Shown here: positions 37,704-46,667 of the stretch, piece after piece | Numbering within the stretch: the stretch's first letter is position 1 | How the letters are laid out: every line of letters begins with the position of its first letter | Origin: Bradyrhizobium sp. RD5-C2 | GTDB lineage: Bacteria > Pseudomonadota > Alphaproteobacteria > Rhizobiales > Xanthobacteraceae | Assembly: GCF_019972155.1 (NCBI RefSeq) | Contig: NZ_BOVL01000019.1 | Coordinates: forward strand, 351,877-415,876 | Direction of reading: 5' to 3' | Length of the DNA: 64,000 nt | Position numbers and translations under genes: made by a program | Notes under the pieces: model-generated | The model's input: only the letters and a program-made list of their open reading frames with translations | Database searches by the model: none | What the model was told of the DNA's origin: nothing

Positions 37704-38618
37704 CTAGACCGTCAGCTCGCTGCCCGTCACGCGGCGGTACGCCTCGAGGTACCGCTTGCTGGTCGCGTCCACCACGCTGGCGGGCAGCGGCGGGGGCGGG
37801 GCGTCGCCGTTCCAGCGGCCGGCGTGGCGTTCGACGTCGAGATAGTCGCGCAGCGGCTGCTTGTCGAAGCTCGGCTGCGGCTGGCCGGGCTTGTAGGCAT
37901 CGACCGCCCAGAAGCGCGACGAATCCGGCGTCATCACCTCGTCAATCAGGATGATGCCGCCGTCTCTGTCGCGGCCGAATTCGAACTTGGTGTCGGCGAT
38001 GATGATGCCGCGGGCGCGGCTGGTCTGTTCGCCATAGCCGTAGACGTCGCGCGCCATCTTCTCCAGCGTCGCGGCAACGTCGTCGCCCAGGATCTCGCGC
38101 ACCCGCTTAACCGTGATGTTCTCGTCGTGGCCGGCCTCGGCCTTGGTCGCCGGGCTGAAGATCGCAGGCTCGAGCTTCTGGCTCTCCACCAGGCCCGCCG
38201 CCAGCTTCTCACCGGCGAGCGTGCCTTCAGCCGCGTATTCCTTCCAGGCCGATCCGGAGATGTAGCCGCGGATCACGCATTCGATCGGAAACACGGTGGT
38301 GCGCTTGCACAGCATCGCGCGGCCGAGAATGTCTGCACGATGGTTCTTCAGTTCAGGGACCGCGCGGATGATCTCGTCGGCATCGGCGCTGATCATGTGA
38401 TGCGGCACAGTGCCTTCGAGCTGCCGGAACCACCAGGCGCTGATCTGGGTCAGCACCGCGCCCTTCATCGGAATGGTTTCGGCCATCACCACGTCGAACG
38501 CCGAGATGCGGTCGGTGGTGAGCAGCAGCACGCGATCGTCGCCGACGGCGTAGATATCGCGCACTTTGCCGCGGCCGATCCGGGGCAGGGGCAAATCGCT
38601 GGATAGCATCGCGGTCAT
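37704..38618 (-). CDS. purC: Phosphoribosylaminoimidazole-succinocarboxamide synthase PurC
   Basis: A 304-residue SAICAR synthase in purine biosynthesis. The ATP-binding Gly-Lys-Val-Arg-Asp segment is RGKVRDIYAVGD near 15, followed by DRISAFDV. SAICAR signatures TVFPIECVIRGYISGSAWKEY (given in parts: ECVIRGY, SGSAWKEY) near 113 and LIDEVMTPDSSRFW near 230 are present. ATG 38618 (MTAMLSSD) fits the family; a longer frame is not supported. Length is in the range of the 300-residue subgroup. The gene appears monocistronic. Confidence 0.95.
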   Translation of the reverse strand: MTAMLSSDLPLPRIGRGKVRDIYAVGDDRVLLLTTDRISAFDVVMAETIPMKGAVLTQISAWWFRQLEGTVPHHMISADADEIIRAVPELKNHRADILGRAMLCKRTTVFPIECVIRGYISGSAWKEYAAEGTLAGEKLAAGLVESQKLEPAIFSPATKAEAGHDENITVKRVREILGDDVAATLEKMARDVYGYGEQTSRARGIIIADTKFEFGRDRDGGIILIDEVMTPDSSRFWAVDAYKPGQPQPSFDKQPLRDYLDVERHAGRWNGDAPPPPLPASVVDATSKRYLEAYRRVTGSELTV

Positions 38619-38714
38619 TGGCGTGATCTTTCCGGGCTCGGGTCTCAACGCGGTGTTCAAAGACGTGCGCCCGCACGAGGCGTGCGGGCGCCGAAGATTA
38701 TCACAGGAAATAGC

Positions 38715-39632
38715 TCACTCCGGCAGCGGAATGAACTCGTGTTCGTGCGGAACCTGCGCGAAACGCCCGGTTTTCCAGTCCTGTTTGGCCTGCTCGATCC
38801 GCTCCTTCGAGGATGAGACGAAATTCCACCAGATGTGGCGCGGCCCCTCCAGCGCGTCGCCGCCCAAAAACATCATGCGGGTCGGCCGCAGCGTCTTCAC
38901 GGTGATGCGGTCGCCGGGCCGGAAGATCAGCAGCCGCGGCCCCTCGTGGCGGTCGCCCGCGATCTCGACCTCGCCGTCGACGAGGTAAATCGCGCGCTCC
39001 TCGTGGTCAGGGTCGAGCGGCACCGAGGTGCCGGCCTGCGCGGTGACTTCCGTGTAGAACCACGGCGACACCATGCTGACCGGCGAGCTGATGCCGAACC
39101 CCGAGCCGGCGATGACGCGCGCGGTGAAATCGCGCTCCGAGATCATCGGCAGGTCGCCGGCGCCATAATGCTGGAACGACGGCGCGATCTCCTCTTTGCC
39201 TGCCGGCAGTGCGATCCAGCTCTGAAGCCCGAGCATCTTCTGGCCGTCGCGGCGCTGCACGTCGGGGGTGCGCTCGGAGTGCGTGATGCCGGCGCCCGCG
39301 GTCATCAGGTTCATGGCGCCGGGCTGGATCTCCTGGATGTTGCCCTCGCTGTCGCGGTGCATGATGCTGCCGTCGAACAGATAGGTGACGGTCGCGAGCC
39401 CGATATGCGGATGCGGCCGCACATCCATGCCCTTGCCGGCGAGATATTGCACCGGGCCGAAATGGTCGAAGAAGATGAAGGGCCCGACCATCTGCCGCTT
39501 GCCATGCGGCAGCGCGCGCCGCACCGCAAAGCCGTCGCCGAGATCGCGGGTGCGCGGCACGATGATCAGATCCAGCGCGTCGCAGGTCTTGGGATCGCCG
39601 AGTTCGGGATCGGTCGAGGGCTGCCAGCTCAT
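38715..39632 (-). CDS. Pirin-family protein (bicupin)
   Basis: A 305-residue pirin. The N-terminal cupin holds iron ligands in HPHIGLATVTYLF (near 73-77) and GAGITHSE (near 115-120); the C-terminal cupin is degenerate. Bacterial pirins have been shown to have quercetinase-like or regulatory roles; which applies here is unknown. A family C repeat follows on its 5' side and purC lies downstream on the same strand. Confidence 0.9.
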   Translation of the reverse strand: MSWQPSTDPELGDPKTCDALDLIIVPRTRDLGDGFAVRRALPHGKRQMVGPFIFFDHFGPVQYLAGKGMDVRPHPHIGLATVTYLFDGSIMHRDSEGNIQEIQPGAMNLMTAGAGITHSERTPDVQRRDGQKMLGLQSWIALPAGKEEIAPSFQHYGAGDLPMISERDFTARVIAGSGFGISSPVSMVSPWFYTEVTAQAGTSVPLDPDHEERAIYLVDGEVEIAGDRHEGPRLLIFRPGDRITVKTLRPTRMMFLGGDALEGPRHIWWNFVSSSKERIEQAKQDWKTGRFAQVPHEHEFIPLPE

Positions 39633-39693
39633 GGAAAGTCTCCTTGCAGTTTTGCCGGATCATACTCTTTTGCCGCGATCATACTCTCTATCC

Positions 39694-39823
39694 GTCGTCC
39701 CGGCCAAGCGAAGCGCGAGCCGGGACCCATAACCACCGATGCCGATGTTACGAAGGCTGCGGCCCCAGCCCTGCTCACCAAGTGATATCGGTGGTTATGG
39801 GTCCCTGCTTTCGCAGGGACGAC
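39694..39823. repeat. Palindromic repeat family C (copy 1)
   Basis: Arms GTCGTCCCGGCCAAGCGAAG and CTTTCGCAGGGACGAC with internal GGGACCCATAACCACCG / CGGTGGTTATGGGTCCC. A related copy is at 43835-43955. It sits in the divergent gap between the pirin and GNAT genes. Confidence 0.82.
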
Positions 39824-39889
39824 GAATTTATTTGTGGCTTGCACCTGTTCTCGATGGCAGCAGTACAATCCTGGAAACTGGAGCATGTG

Positions 39890-40465
39890 ATGGTTTCTCT
39901 GATCAAGCCGGGCGCAAAGCTGTTGCAGATCGATGGTCCGGTGATCGAGACCGCGCGTCTCATCCTGCGGCCGTGGCGCGCTTCCGACATCGCTGACAAC
40001 ACGAAAATGCTGTCCGATCCCGAGACGGCGCGCTTCATCACGCCGGATCATCAGCCGGTCACCTCGGAGCTGAAGGGCTGGCGCAACGCCGCCGTCATCT
40101 CCGGCCATTGGGCGCTGCACGGCTTCGGCATGTTCGCGGTCGAGGAGAAATCCTCCGGCCGCTACATCGGCCGTGTCGGGCCGTATTGTCCGCCGGAATG
40201 GCCGGGCTTCGAGGTTGGCTGGGGCATCGCCAAGGAGTGTCGCGGCAAGGGCTATGCGGTGGAAGCCGCACGCGCCGCGATCGACTTTGTGTTCGCGAAC
40301 TTCACCGTCGACCGCATCATCCATTGCATCGATCCCGCCAATTTCGCCTCGCAGGCCGTGGCGCGGCGGTTCGGTGCGGTGAACGAGGGCCCGGGCAAGC
40401 TCGAGGGCGATGTCGTCGAAATCTGGGTCACGCAGCGCAGCCGCTGGCCGCGCGATGGTTCTTGA
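39890..40465 (+). CDS. GNAT-family N-acetyltransferase (RimJ/RimL type)
   Basis: A 191-residue acetyltransferase. It begins TARLILRPWRASD near residue 20 (typical RimJ/RimL start), the acetyl-CoA loop is AKECRGKGYAVEAARA near 113-128, and DPANFASQAVARRFGA gives the C-terminal signature. ATG 39890 has CTGGAG about 10 bp upstream; an alternative ATG at 39854 adds 12 residues. The acceptor is unknown. The AraC-type regulator starts 63 bp downstream on the same strand. Confidence 0.86.
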   Translation: MVSLIKPGAKLLQIDGPVIETARLILRPWRASDIADNTKMLSDPETARFITPDHQPVTSELKGWRNAAVISGHWALHGFGMFAVEEKSSGRYIGRVGPYCPPEWPGFEVGWGIAKECRGKGYAVEAARAAIDFVFANFTVDRIIHCIDPANFASQAVARRFGAVNEGPGKLEGDVVEIWVTQRSRWPRDGS

Positions 40466-40528
40466 AAAAGCCGGCGTGACGGCCGATGTTCGAGCCGTTG
40501 CCGTTTCGAGCCCGAAGCAAACCGACCG

Positions 40529-41587
40529 ATGACCTTTGCCGCGACCGAACTGTGCCTGCGCGCCGCCACCGTGACGCTGCTGCTGGTGCTTGCGGCCTCG
40601 ATGTTCGCAGATTTCCGCAAGGTGCTGGCCGGGCGGCTCGCGATCGCCTTCGCGCTTGGCGCGGCCGCGCATGCGGTGACCGCGTCGTTTGGTGCCGGGC
40701 CGCCGGTCTCGGACTGGCATGCGCCACTGATCGCGCTCTCGACCGGCGCCATCGTGGTGTTCTGGCTGTTCACGCGCGCACTGTTCGATGACGCGTTTGT
40801 GCTGCGCTGGTGGCACGGCCTGATCTGGGCCGCGGTCGTGGCCTACAGTTTCGTCAGTTGCATGTGGATCGCACCCGCCGGACACGCGCAGATCGCGATC
40901 ACCATGGTCAATTCGCTCTCGCTCGTCTTCATTGTGCTTGCGGTGGCGCAGACCATCGGATCGTGGTCGGCAGATCTGGTCGAGCGCCGCCGTCGTGTCC
41001 GCGTCTTCATCGTCGCCGCGTCTGCGCTGTACGGCGGCATGAACGCGCTGCTTCAGATCGCCTATGCCGGCAGCCGCGTGACCGTGGAATGGGCCAATTT
41101 GCTGAACGCGGCCGTGCTCACCGCCGTCGTGGCCGCAATCACCTGGGCGATGATGCGCGTCGACGGCGCCGACCTGTTCACGGTGCCGGCGGAGGCCGTC
41201 GTGCCGACGAAGCCCGCCGCGGTCGAGGAGGCGGCGGACCAGAGACTGGTCGATGCCCTGATGCGGCTGATGGCGGACGAGCGCATCTATCGCCACGACA
41301 ACGTTACGATCGGCACCTTGGCGTCCCGGTTGAAGATCCCCGAATATCGTCTCCGGCGGCTGATCAACCAGCGGCTCGGCTACCGCAATTTCAACGTCTT
41401 CCTCAACAACCACCGGATCGAGGAGGCCAAGGCCGCGCTCGCCGATCCAACCCAGGCCGAAGTCCCCGTCATCACCATCGCGATGGACGCCGGCTTCCAG
41501 TCGCTCGGCCCCTTCAACCGCGCCTTCAAGGCGACCACAGGCGTGACCCCGACCGAGTACCGGCGGCTGAAGGCGAGCGCGGCGTGA
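40529..41587 (+). CDS. Membrane-anchored AraC-family transcriptional regulator
   Basis: A 352-residue protein with about six to seven hydrophobic segments in residues 10-215 and a C-terminal AraC/XylS DNA-binding domain at about 245-350. Two helix-turn-helix units are visible: TIGTLASRLKIPEYRLRRLI and ITIAMDAGFQSLGPFNRAF, then the conserved Pro-x-x-Tyr ending (TPTEYRRLK). Membrane AraC proteins sense signals at the inner membrane without a separate kinase. It precedes a secreted serine hydrolase by about 200 bp on the same strand. Confidence 0.88.
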   Translation: MTFAATELCLRAATVTLLLVLAASMFADFRKVLAGRLAIAFALGAAAHAVTASFGAGPPVSDWHAPLIALSTGAIVVFWLFTRALFDDAFVLRWWHGLIWAAVVAYSFVSCMWIAPAGHAQIAITMVNSLSLVFIVLAVAQTIGSWSADLVERRRRVRVFIVAASALYGGMNALLQIAYAGSRVTVEWANLLNAAVLTAVVAAITWAMMRVDGADLFTVPAEAVVPTKPAAVEEAADQRLVDALMRLMADERIYRHDNVTIGTLASRLKIPEYRLRRLINQRLGYRNFNVFLNNHRIEEAKAALADPTQAEVPVITIAMDAGFQSLGPFNRAFKATTGVTPTEYRRLKASAA

Positions 41588-41612
41588 TCAGGTTGCCGCG
41601 AGCTCCGCTGCA

Positions 41613-41635
41613 CCTTCTCCCGCAAGGGGAGAAGG
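41613..41635 (+). terminator. Hairpin downstream of the AraC-type regulator
   Basis: CCTTCTCC (41613-41620) with GGAGAAGG (41628-41635) around a short loop, 26 bp after the regulator's stop. It lacks a U-run, so it may be a weak terminator or a repeat fragment related to the element at 22847-22990. Confidence 0.4.
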
Positions 41636-41784
41636 GAAAGGGCGTTGCGATTACAGAGCCTTGTAATCACTTCACAATTCCAGAATCGGCGAGCCTCGCG
41701 CAATCCTCGGCCAGCCCGATTCCAATTCCGGCGAGCGCTTCCCCACCCGCTGCAGCCTGATCCCCGCCACGCACTCAATGCGCC

Positions 41785-43227
41785 ATGCCGGAGGATCCCG
41801 TGACCCGTCGAAAGCTCGCCTTCATTCTCATAGCCACCACCGCCTGCGGTGCGCTGGCGCTGTCCGCCGCCCGCGCCCGCGATGTGCCCCGGGTCGCGAC
41901 CGGCTTTGTTGCGAATATCGTCTGCTCGGAGACCTTTGTCAGCGGGCTCGACCCCAGGCGAAACCTGGCCGAGACCACGGATGCGATGCCGGGGGCCGGC
42001 CTGATCACCTGGGCGATGGATACCGAGGTCGACCTCGATCGCCGCGACGTCACCGTGACGCTGTTCGGGCTCGGCCGCAGCCACGCGGTCTATCGCGAGG
42101 GGCTCGGCTGCACGCTCGACCATGGCGAGACGCTGGCCGGAATTGGGTTCCCGGCTGCGAAGCCGCAGGCCGCGCTGCTGCCCGAGATCGCCGGTCCCGC
42201 GCTCGTCGCGCCGCAGAGCCCGCAGCTCGCGGCCGCGCTCGATCGCGCCTTTGCCGAGCCGGCGGAGCCGCCGTTCCGGCGCACCCGCGCGGTCGTCGTC
42301 ATGAAGGACGGCCGCATCGTCGCCGAGCGCTACGCCGATGGCATCGGCATCGACACCCCGTTGCTCGGCTTCTCCGCGACCAAATCGGTGATCGCGGCCC
42401 TGATCGGAATTCTGGTGCGCGACGGCAAGCTCACGGTCGACCGGCCGGTGCCGATCGCGGCCTGGCAGGATCCGAAGGATCCGCGCCACGCGATCACGGT
42501 CGACGAGCTGCTGCGCCACACCGCGGGCCTTGCGCTCGGCAGCTCGCTGCAGGCGTCGCTGGCATCCGTGCTCGAGCCGGTCAACCGGATGAAGTTCATG
42601 GAGCCGGACATGGCCGCGTACGCCGAGAGCATTCCGCTCGAGACCGCCCCGGGCGCGGCGTGGAATTATCACGACGGAAATTTCATCATCCTCTCGCATT
42701 TGATCCGCAACGCAGCCGGCGGCCACGCCGCCGACGTGATGCGGTTTGCGCGCCGCGAATTGTTCGATCCGCTCGGCATGCGCAATGTCGTGATGCAGTT
42801 CGATGCTGCGGACACGCCGGAAGGCTCGGGCTCGATGATGGCGAGCGCGCGCGACTGGGCGCGTCTCGGCCAGCTCTACCTCAATGACGGCATGGCCGGC
42901 GACAAGCGCATCCTGCCCGAAGGCTGGGTCAAGTACTCCGCATCGCCGACGCCGAACGCCTGGGTCGGCATCGGCGCCGGCTTCTGGACCAATCTCGGCG
43001 ACAGCTTTGGCGCCAACTTCCGTGTCAAGCACGGCTGGCCGCGCGACGCCTTCTTCGCCAAGGGCACGATCGGGCAATATGTGATCATCGTGCCGTCGCA
43101 GCACCTCGTCATCGTGCGGCTTGGCCGCTCGCCGAACATGCCGCCCGACGCGGACGGTGTGTTCGATCTGGTTCGCGATGCCGTCGCGGCGACCTCGACC
43201 GGCGCGCGGCTCGCGGGCGGCAATTGA
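41785..43227 (+). CDS. Secreted serine hydrolase of the beta-lactamase superfamily
   Basis: A 480-residue protein. A hydrophobic signal-like segment at residues 10-31 (LAFILIATTACGALALSAARA) suggests export. The nucleophile motif S-x-x-K is FSATKSV near residue 195; a tyrosine lies in AWNYHDGNF near 293. The first 150 residues form an additional domain not seen in EstB-type proteins (with TLFGLGRSHAVY). Homologous to 6-aminohexanoate-dimer hydrolase/DD-peptidase-like enzymes; substrate unknown. It may be under control of the upstream membrane AraC regulator. Confidence 0.85.
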   Translation: MPEDPVTRRKLAFILIATTACGALALSAARARDVPRVATGFVANIVCSETFVSGLDPRRNLAETTDAMPGAGLITWAMDTEVDLDRRDVTVTLFGLGRSHAVYREGLGCTLDHGETLAGIGFPAAKPQAALLPEIAGPALVAPQSPQLAAALDRAFAEPAEPPFRRTRAVVVMKDGRIVAERYADGIGIDTPLLGFSATKSVIAALIGILVRDGKLTVDRPVPIAAWQDPKDPRHAITVDELLRHTAGLALGSSLQASLASVLEPVNRMKFMEPDMAAYAESIPLETAPGAAWNYHDGNFIILSHLIRNAAGGHAADVMRFARRELFDPLGMRNVVMQFDAADTPEGSGSMMASARDWARLGQLYLNDGMAGDKRILPEGWVKYSASPTPNAWVGIGAGFWTNLGDSFGANFRVKHGWPRDAFFAKGTIGQYVIIVPSQHLVIVRLGRSPNMPPDADGVFDLVRDAVAATSTGARLAGGN

Positions 43228-43352
43228 CCGGCACGTCACACACCACCCGCGCGATCGTGAATTGAATCTCGGTCTCCGGAATTTTCTGATGTCGTGGCGC
43301 ATCTCGCAGGAGGTGCGCCACGTTCTCTAAGATCGCTCAGCCGGAGACCATC

Positions 43353-43643
43353 ATGCCGAAAGCCTACTGGATCGTGCACGTCACGGTGCACGATGAAGCC
43401 CGCTATCCCGAATATCTCGCCGCCGCGATGCCGGTATTCGCCAGATACGGTGCCAATTTCATTGTGCGCAACGGTCCCTACGAGGTGATGGAAGGCGCGA
43501 CGCGCCAGCGCAATTTCGTCATCGAGTTCAGGGACCGCGCCACCGCGATGGAATGCTACACCTGCCCCGACTATCAGGCCGCCAAGGCGATCCGGCAGAG
43601 ATATTCGGACGGGGATTTCGTGATCATCGATGGAGCGGAGTAG
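43353..43643 (+). CDS. DUF1330 domain-containing protein
   Basis: A 96-residue small ferredoxin-like (dimeric alpha-beta barrel) protein of the DUF1330 family. The family start MPKAYWIVHVTVHDEARYPEY and the end VIREFRDRATAMECY-type segment (IEFRDRATA) are both present, and DYQAAKAIRQ fits the conserved helix. The function is unknown. It starts after a GC-rich 125-bp gap from the serine hydrolase and is followed by a cluster of repeats. Confidence 0.9.
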   Translation: MPKAYWIVHVTVHDEARYPEYLAAAMPVFARYGANFIVRNGPYEVMEGATRQRNFVIEFRDRATAMECYTCPDYQAAKAIRQRYSDGDFVIIDGAE

Positions 43644-43650
43644 GCGTTCC

Positions 43651-43955
43651 GTCATTCCGGGGCATGCGAAGCTGCGCCCTCATCCTCACTTGTCATCGCC
43701 CGGCTCGACCGGGCGATCCAGTACGCCGCGGCCTCTCGGCTCAAGCATTGCTTTCTCTGGAATACTGGATCACCCGCTTTCGCGGGTGATGACACCGCGC
43801 TGTTTGACGTCTTGAATTGCGCCCCATCCCCATCGTCGTCCTGGCGAAAGCCAGGACCCATTACCCCAGATGTGGATCGTTGCGCGAGGCTGGGGCCGCG
43901 ATCCCGTTCATGAGTCAATGCGGTGGTTATGGGTCCCGGCTTTCGCCGGGACGAC
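43651..43955. repeat. Cluster of three different palindromic repeats
   Basis: Fills most of the 358-bp gap between DUF1330 and the convergent PrpD-family gene. It contains a family B fragment from 43651 (GTCATTCCGGGGC), a family D element at 43692-43793 (GTCATCGCCCGG ... CGGGTGATGAC) and a family C element at 43835-43955 (GTCGTCCTGGC ... CCGGGACGAC, with the GTGGTTATGGGTCCC arm). Confidence 0.82.
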
Positions 43956-44001
43956 AGCGGTGGGTGCGGTGTGCGGCTTGAGCTGTGACGACGGCCGCCG
44001 C

Positions 44002-45372
44002 TTACTGCCGCCCCAACTGCGTCGCCTTCGCCACGCGGTCGAAGCGCTCCAGCGTCAGGATCGCGTCGGCAAGCTGGTCGGCGCGCTTGTCGAGTACCGG
44101 ACGGGCCAGCGTCAAAAACTTCTGCTGCATCGCCTGCGCATCGGGGAACGAGGTCGGCTCTCCGGAGGGATCGGCATAGAGGCGCTCATGGGTGCCGTCA
44201 TCGGTGGTGATCGAGACGCGGGCGCCGAACGGATGGGTGCGGCCGATCTCGAGGCGGTCGTCCTGCACCACGTCGAACTTGTCGGCGAGCGCGTCGATCG
44301 CCGCATCACCGAGCCGGTCGTAATCGTCCCACCCGAAATGGCCCTGGTCGAGCGCAATCGCACCGGTGAAGAACATCGAGAACTGGCCGCCGACCACCGA
44401 GGTCGGGTGGCGCTTGGTGGCGGCGTCGCCGGTCAGCGTGATGCCGTTGCGGTGCAGACCGATCTCGACCTTCCTGATCTGGTCCGGCGTCAGATTGTGC
44501 TCGCGTCGCATCGCGATCAGCGCGTCGATCGCGGCATGAGTATAGCGGCAGCTCGGATACGGCTTCACGCCGATCTTGAGGGTCTCGTAGGTGCTGCCGA
44601 GTCCGGCTACTGCCTTGTCCGGATGCGCGTCATCGGTATAGCCGACCAAGAGGCCATGCTTGCCCTCGACCGACTCGCTCGAACCGATGAAGTCGTTGCG
44701 CGCCAGGGTCGCTGCGATCACGCCGTTCATCGCGGCGGCGCCGACCTGGTAGCGCTTGTTCCAGGCGCCGTTGACCAGGAATTGTAGCGAGCCCGCAGCC
44801 TGGCTGCCGGAGACGCCGAAGGCGGAGACGATCTGCTCCTTCGACAGCCCGAACAGTTTTGCCGCCGCCGCCGCGGCACCATAGGTGCCGGCGGTCGCGG
44901 TCGGGTGGAAACCCTTGGCATAATGCGAGGTCGGGTCGAGCGCGTTGCCGAGCCGGCAGCACACTTCATAACCGGCAACGATCGCGGTCAGCACGTCGCG
45001 GCCGGAGGCGCCGACCATCTCGCCGATCGCGAAGGCGGCGGGCACCACCGGCGCGCTCGGATGCAGCGAGGAATCGGCGTGGGTGTCGTCGAAGTCGAGC
45101 GAATGGCCCAGCGCGCCGTTGAGCAGCGCCGCCACCGCCGGCGTCCAGGTCTTGGTGTCGCCGAACACCGTGGCCTCGCCCTTGCCGTCCAGCGCGAGCG
45201 CCTCCAGCATCTTCATCAGCGCCGGCGTCGATTCCGCATCGCGGCGGGCGCGGATGGTGCTGCCCAGGAAATCCAGCGTCAAAACCTTGGCGCGCGCCAG
45301 CACCTCCGGCGGGATATCGGAATATTTCAGGTCAGCGACATAGGCGGCGAGCGTTGCGGTTTCGTGGGCCAT
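44002..45372 (-). CDS. MmgE/PrpD family protein
   Basis: A 456-residue protein of the PrpD/2-methylcitrate-dehydratase family. The N-terminal all-helical domain contains LDFDDTH near residue 93 (a conserved catalytic-region Asp-rich motif), GASGRDVLTAIVAGYEV, and later KPYPSCRYTHAAIDA near 268. Real 2-methylcitrate dehydratases usually sit with prpC/prpB; none is nearby, so it may act on another hydroxy acid (for example as in itaconate or aconitate decarboxylase-type relatives). Start at 45372 is plausible. Confidence 0.87.
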   Translation of the reverse strand: MAHETATLAAYVADLKYSDIPPEVLARAKVLTLDFLGSTIRARRDAESTPALMKMLEALALDGKGEATVFGDTKTWTPAVAALLNGALGHSLDFDDTHADSSLHPSAPVVPAAFAIGEMVGASGRDVLTAIVAGYEVCCRLGNALDPTSHYAKGFHPTATAGTYGAAAAAAKLFGLSKEQIVSAFGVSGSQAAGSLQFLVNGAWNKRYQVGAAAMNGVIAATLARNDFIGSSESVEGKHGLLVGYTDDAHPDKAVAGLGSTYETLKIGVKPYPSCRYTHAAIDALIAMRREHNLTPDQIRKVEIGLHRNGITLTGDAATKRHPTSVVGGQFSMFFTGAIALDQGHFGWDDYDRLGDAAIDALADKFDVVQDDRLEIGRTHPFGARVSITTDDGTHERLYADPSGEPTSFPDAQAMQQKFLTLARPVLDKRADQLADAILTLERFDRVAKATQLGRQ

Positions 45373-45520
45373 CGTGTTTCCTCAATTTTGCGGCGCAGGG
45401 TAGGCGGGCAGGTTTGGCCTTTCAAGCCACCTTGCCGCCGCGGGCAGCAGCCATGCTTCAGGTCGCTGGAACTTCAAGTCATGTAACACGGGCCTTTCCA
45501 TTGATTGCGGATCAGGGTGC

Positions 45521-46660
45521 ATGAGGACCTTCGTAAAACGCATGTTCGCCAAGCTTTGGACCCGCAAGACGCAGCTGGCGTTGGCGATCCGGATCGCGTC
45601 CGCCGGCGTGGCGGCCTATGTCATCGCGCTGGCGCTGAACCTCATGCTGCCGCTCTGGGCGGTGCTGACCTCGCTGATCGTCACGCAAATGAGCGTCGGC
45701 CGCTCGCTGAAGGCGACCCGCGACTACATGCTCGGCACCATCGGCGGCGCAATCTATGGCGGCGCAATCGCGGTCTTGATCCCGCATTCCGGCGAGGGCA
45801 GCCTGCTGGCACTGCTGGTGTTGGCGATCGTGCCGCTGGCCTTCATTGCCGCGCTCAATCCCAGCCTGAACTCGGCGACGGTGACGGCGGTGATCGTGCT
45901 GCTGCTGCCGACGATGCATCACTCCAATCCGCTGGACTCCGCGATCGACCGCGTGCTCGAGGTCACGGTCGGCGCGCTCACCGGCCTTGTGATCTCGTTC
46001 CTGGTGCTGCCGTCGCGCGCGGTCAGCCAGATCAGGGTCAATGCGTCGAAGCTGCTGGAACTGCTCTCGGCGGCATTCGCCGAATTGCTCGCCGGCCTGA
46101 CCCGCGGGCTCGACAACGATGCACTGCACCGGATCCAGGATGGCATCGGCACCGCGGTGACCAATTTGCACGCGACCGGCCTCGAGGCCGAGCGTGAACG
46201 CACCATGCATCTGTCATCCGGGCCGGACACCGGTCCGCTGCTGCGGACGGTCCAGCGGCTGCGGCACGACGTCGTGATGATCGGGCGCGCCTGCGTCGTG
46301 CCGCTGCCGGCCGATATCCAGGCCAGGCTGGCGCGGCCGTTGGCCGACGTCAGCAATGCCATCGTGACTTACATGGTGGCGGTCGCGACCGCCCTGCGCG
46401 CCGGCAGCGGTCCGGCCGACATGGCACCTGTCGATGCCGCGCTGCATGCCTATAGTGAGGAGGTTGCCGCTGTTCGTAGCCAGGGCCTGACCCGCGGCCT
46501 TCCGGTCGATGCCATGGAGCGGTTCTTCGCGCTTGGATTTTCGCTCGACCAGATGCGGCAGAATCTGAACGACCTCAAGCGCTGCCACGGCAATTGGTGC
46601 ACGAACGAAGAGGCTGCCGAAAAGATCGTTGCCGAAACGTCGGAGAAGAGCGCGGCATGA
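45521..46660 (+). CDS. FUSC-family inner-membrane transporter
   Basis: A 379-residue protein with six predicted N-terminal membrane segments (about 22-170) followed by a long cytosolic helical domain (about 175-379). The FUSC signature includes SVGRSLKATRDYMLGTIGGA near residue 65. It resembles fusaric-acid-resistance/aromatic-acid exporters (AaeB/YccS type) but carries only one membrane half, as in the shorter subgroup. It stands alone and ends only 7 bp from the convergent DsbA-fold gene. Confidence 0.86.
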   Translation: MRTFVKRMFAKLWTRKTQLALAIRIASAGVAAYVIALALNLMLPLWAVLTSLIVTQMSVGRSLKATRDYMLGTIGGAIYGGAIAVLIPHSGEGSLLALLVLAIVPLAFIAALNPSLNSATVTAVIVLLLPTMHHSNPLDSAIDRVLEVTVGALTGLVISFLVLPSRAVSQIRVNASKLLELLSAAFAELLAGLTRGLDNDALHRIQDGIGTAVTNLHATGLEAERERTMHLSSGPDTGPLLRTVQRLRHDVVMIGRACVVPLPADIQARLARPLADVSNAIVTYMVAVATALRAGSGPADMAPVDAALHAYSEEVAAVRSQGLTRGLPVDAMERFFALGFSLDQMRQNLNDLKRCHGNWCTNEEAAEKIVAETSEKSAA

Positions 46661-46667
46661 ACTTCGG

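Noticed and set aside
43651..43955. CRISPR-like array
   Set aside because: The elements are different palindromes, not identical direct repeats with regular spacers.
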